Source: Candidatus Sumerlaeota bacterium (GTDB taxonomy: Bacteria > UBP6 > UBA1177). From it: a stretch of DNA of 6,008 nucleotides. The DNA lies in the NCBI GenBank assembly GCA_007136595.1, contig SLGQ01000232.1:1-6008 (forward strand), given 5' to 3'. Positions within the stretch are counted from its first letter, which is position 1. Each line of letters begins with the position of its first letter. Shown here piece after piece: positions 4,616-6,008 of the stretch. The translations under genes were made by a program, and so were the position numbers. The notes below the pieces were generated by a model. The model saw only the letters and a list, made by a program, of their open reading frames with translations. It did no database searches and was not told the origin of the DNA.

Positions 4616-6008
4616 ATGAAGCATTACAAAGCATTCTGTTTACTTCTTCTTGTGATTTGTTTTTTTTCCTGTAGCGAAAACACTGAAAATCAGGAAACGA
4701 CCATGATGCCGGACATTCAGGAAGATGAGGATCCGTCCAATCTATCCAAACAGGAAAGAGATGCTTTGCACGATGATTTTTTTGATCTTGACAGAATACA
4801 TATTATTGAAGTAGAGATGTCGGAGGAAGACTGGGACGAGATGAGATATCAGAGAAGAACCACCATCTCTGTTTTCGGAGGAGAAAACTGCTATCTTCCC
4901 GTTCCCCATGCCTATGACTACTTTCCTGGTAATGTGACAATAAACGGCGAAAGATTTGAAGGTGCCGGAATTAGAAAAAAAGGACTGGTGGGCTCATTCA
5001 GTCTTGTAAGGCCATCATTGAAAATCCGTTTGGACAGGTGGGATGATTCAGATCAATCTTACTACAGTGGTGTAAAAAGACTGACACTGAACAACAACAA
5101 GCAGGATCCCGCAGTAATAAGACAATGCCTTTCTTACTGGTACTTTAAAAAAGCCGGCATAACCGTACCAAGGTGCAATTTTGCCCAAGTATTTGTAAAT
5201 GGTGTGGACAAAGGAATATTCACCAATGTGGAACCCATCAAAAAACCTTTTCTCAGGCATAATTTCGGAGACGATAGCGGAGATCTTTATGAAGGAACAT
5301 TTGCCGACTTCATAGATGACCCCATCTGGCAGGTGAAGATGGAAAAGAAAAATGACGAAAATGACGGAAGTCATTACAGAAAGCTCACCAGTGCCCTTGA
5401 GCTGAACGGGAAAGAAATGGTGCAAAAGGTGTCGGAAGTTCTCAACCTGGATAATTTTATAACCTTTTGGGCAATGGAAACTTTGGCGGGACACTGGGAT
5501 GGATACACGGGAAACACCAACAACTTTCTTTTTTATGTGAATCCTGAAGACTCTCTCATATATTTTATTCCATGGGGCACTGATGGAACTTTTACTCCCC
5601 ACCGGTGGCACTCACTTGGTGCTCCGTGGCGTGTTTACACAAACGGACATCTTGCTTCCATACTCTATCAAAATGCTGATACAAGAAAGATGTATTACGA
5701 TAAAATGAACTATCTTCTCGAAAACATTTATAATCCTAAAGAACTTAATAATATGGCTGAGAAAATGATATCGCTGGTATCCCCACATATTGGTTCCCAT
5801 GACCGGGAGTTTTTTGAGGACGGAATTAAGGATGTGTTGGATTTTGCAGAAAAGATAGCGGAAAAAATAGAGATTGAAATGGCAACCATGACACCGCATC
5901 CCATTCATGGATACCACAATCCTCCATGCAAAGAAGAAGCAGGTTTCATAAGAGGACGGGTTACAACAAAAATGGGAACATTTCCAAGCGACAACCCCTT
6001 TGAAACAG
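4616..6008 (+). CDS. CotH kinase family lipoprotein, C-terminus beyond window
   Basis: The frame is open from ATG 4616 (SD AAAGGGGG at 4603-4610) to the edge, giving 464 residues. Residues 1-18 form a lipoprotein signal ending F-F-S-C, with Cys19 as lipid anchor and Ser at +2, compatible with outer-membrane sorting. An acidic linker (about 20-57) leads into a CotH domain: D-L-D-R-I-H-I-I-E-V (57-66), G-I-R-K-K-G (118-123), R-P-S-L-K-I (132-137), L-T-L-N-N-N (156-161), F-V-N-G-V-D-K-G-I-F (193-202), H-W-D-G (293-296) with N302/N303, and I-P-W-G-T-D (318-323). CotH proteins are atypical kinases; the Bacillus spore-coat member phosphorylates coat proteins. Catalytic-loop-like D295 and N302/N303 are kept. 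The usual W-D-x-D is here W-G-T-D, so activity is uncertain. A C-terminal extension begins around 430 and is cut off. The gene follows DUF4956 with a 16-nt gap, in the same operon. Confidence 0.9.
   Translation, partial: MKHYKAFCLLLLVICFFSCSENTENQETTMMPDIQEDEDPSNLSKQERDALHDDFFDLDRIHIIEVEMSEEDWDEMRYQRRTTISVFGGENCYLPVPHAYDYFPGNVTINGERFEGAGIRKKGLVGSFSLVRPSLKIRLDRWDDSDQSYYSGVKRLTLNNNKQDPAVIRQCLSYWYFKKAGITVPRCNFAQVFVNGVDKGIFTNVEPIKKPFLRHNFGDDSGDLYEGTFADFIDDPIWQVKMEKKNDENDGSHYRKLTSALELNGKEMVQKVSEVLNLDNFITFWAMETLAGHWDGYTGNTNNFLFYVNPEDSLIYFIPWGTDGTFTPHRWHSLGAPWRVYTNGHLASILYQNADTRKMYYDKMNYLLENIYNPKELNNMAEKMISLVSPHIGSHDREFFEDGIKDVLDFAEKIAEKIEIEMATMTPHPIHGYHNPPCKEEAGFIRGRVTTKMGTFPSDNPFET

Noticed and set aside
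5048..5611. Open frame of 187 codons on the minus strand
   Set aside because: It lies entirely inside the CotH gene, whose plus-strand protein has clear family motifs; the minus-strand product shows no recognisable domain.
5612..5917. Open frame of 101 codons on the minus strand
   Set aside because: It is antisense to the CotH C-terminal region, with no SD or domain evidence.
1..6008. CRISPR array, tRNA, rRNA, insertion sequence or phage genes
   Set aside because: I saw no spaced direct repeats, tRNA-like cloverleaf sequence, transposase motif or terminal inverted repeats on either strand.

Overview
The window looks like a piece of a Gram-negative chromosome of fairly low GC (about 40% by eye, with many AGA/AGG and ATA codons). 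It encodes a periplasmic adaptor, an outer-membrane TolC-like factor and two lipoproteins. The cysteine-rich lipoprotein at the left edge is of a kind I associate with Myxococcota and related former Deltaproteobacteria. That taxonomic hint is weak, and I cannot name a genus.

Layout: positions 1-535 hold the N-terminal part of a cysteine-rich lipoprotein gene on the minus strand. A divergent intergenic region of about 260 bp follows. It holds an 11-base G tract acting as the lipoprotein gene's Shine-Dalgarno (SD) sequence, a perfect TATAAT box for that gene, and a cluster of A/T-rich palindromes just ahead of the plus-strand genes. From 798 to the right edge five genes run in one direction with almost no gaps: an HlyD-like adaptor, a divergent TolC-like outer-membrane factor, a VTC-type polyphosphate polymerase domain protein, a DUF4956 membrane protein, and a CotH-kinase-family lipoprotein cut by the window edge. 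Spacings of 3 bp, a 14-bp overlap, 0 bp and 16 bp indicate one operon with translational coupling.

The VTC, DUF4956 and CotH trio recurs in many bacteria and has no settled joint function. Here it is joined to the adaptor and outer-membrane parts of a tripartite export machine, but no ABC, RND or MFS pump is visible. The only polytopic inner-membrane protein in the operon is DUF4956. My working hypothesis is an envelope-spanning system. In it, a cytoplasmic VTC enzyme makes or senses a phosphate polymer at a DUF4956 membrane module, the HlyD/TolC pair spans the periplasm, and a lipid-anchored CotH kinase acts in the periplasm or at the outer membrane. The gene calls are well supported; the joint function is inference.
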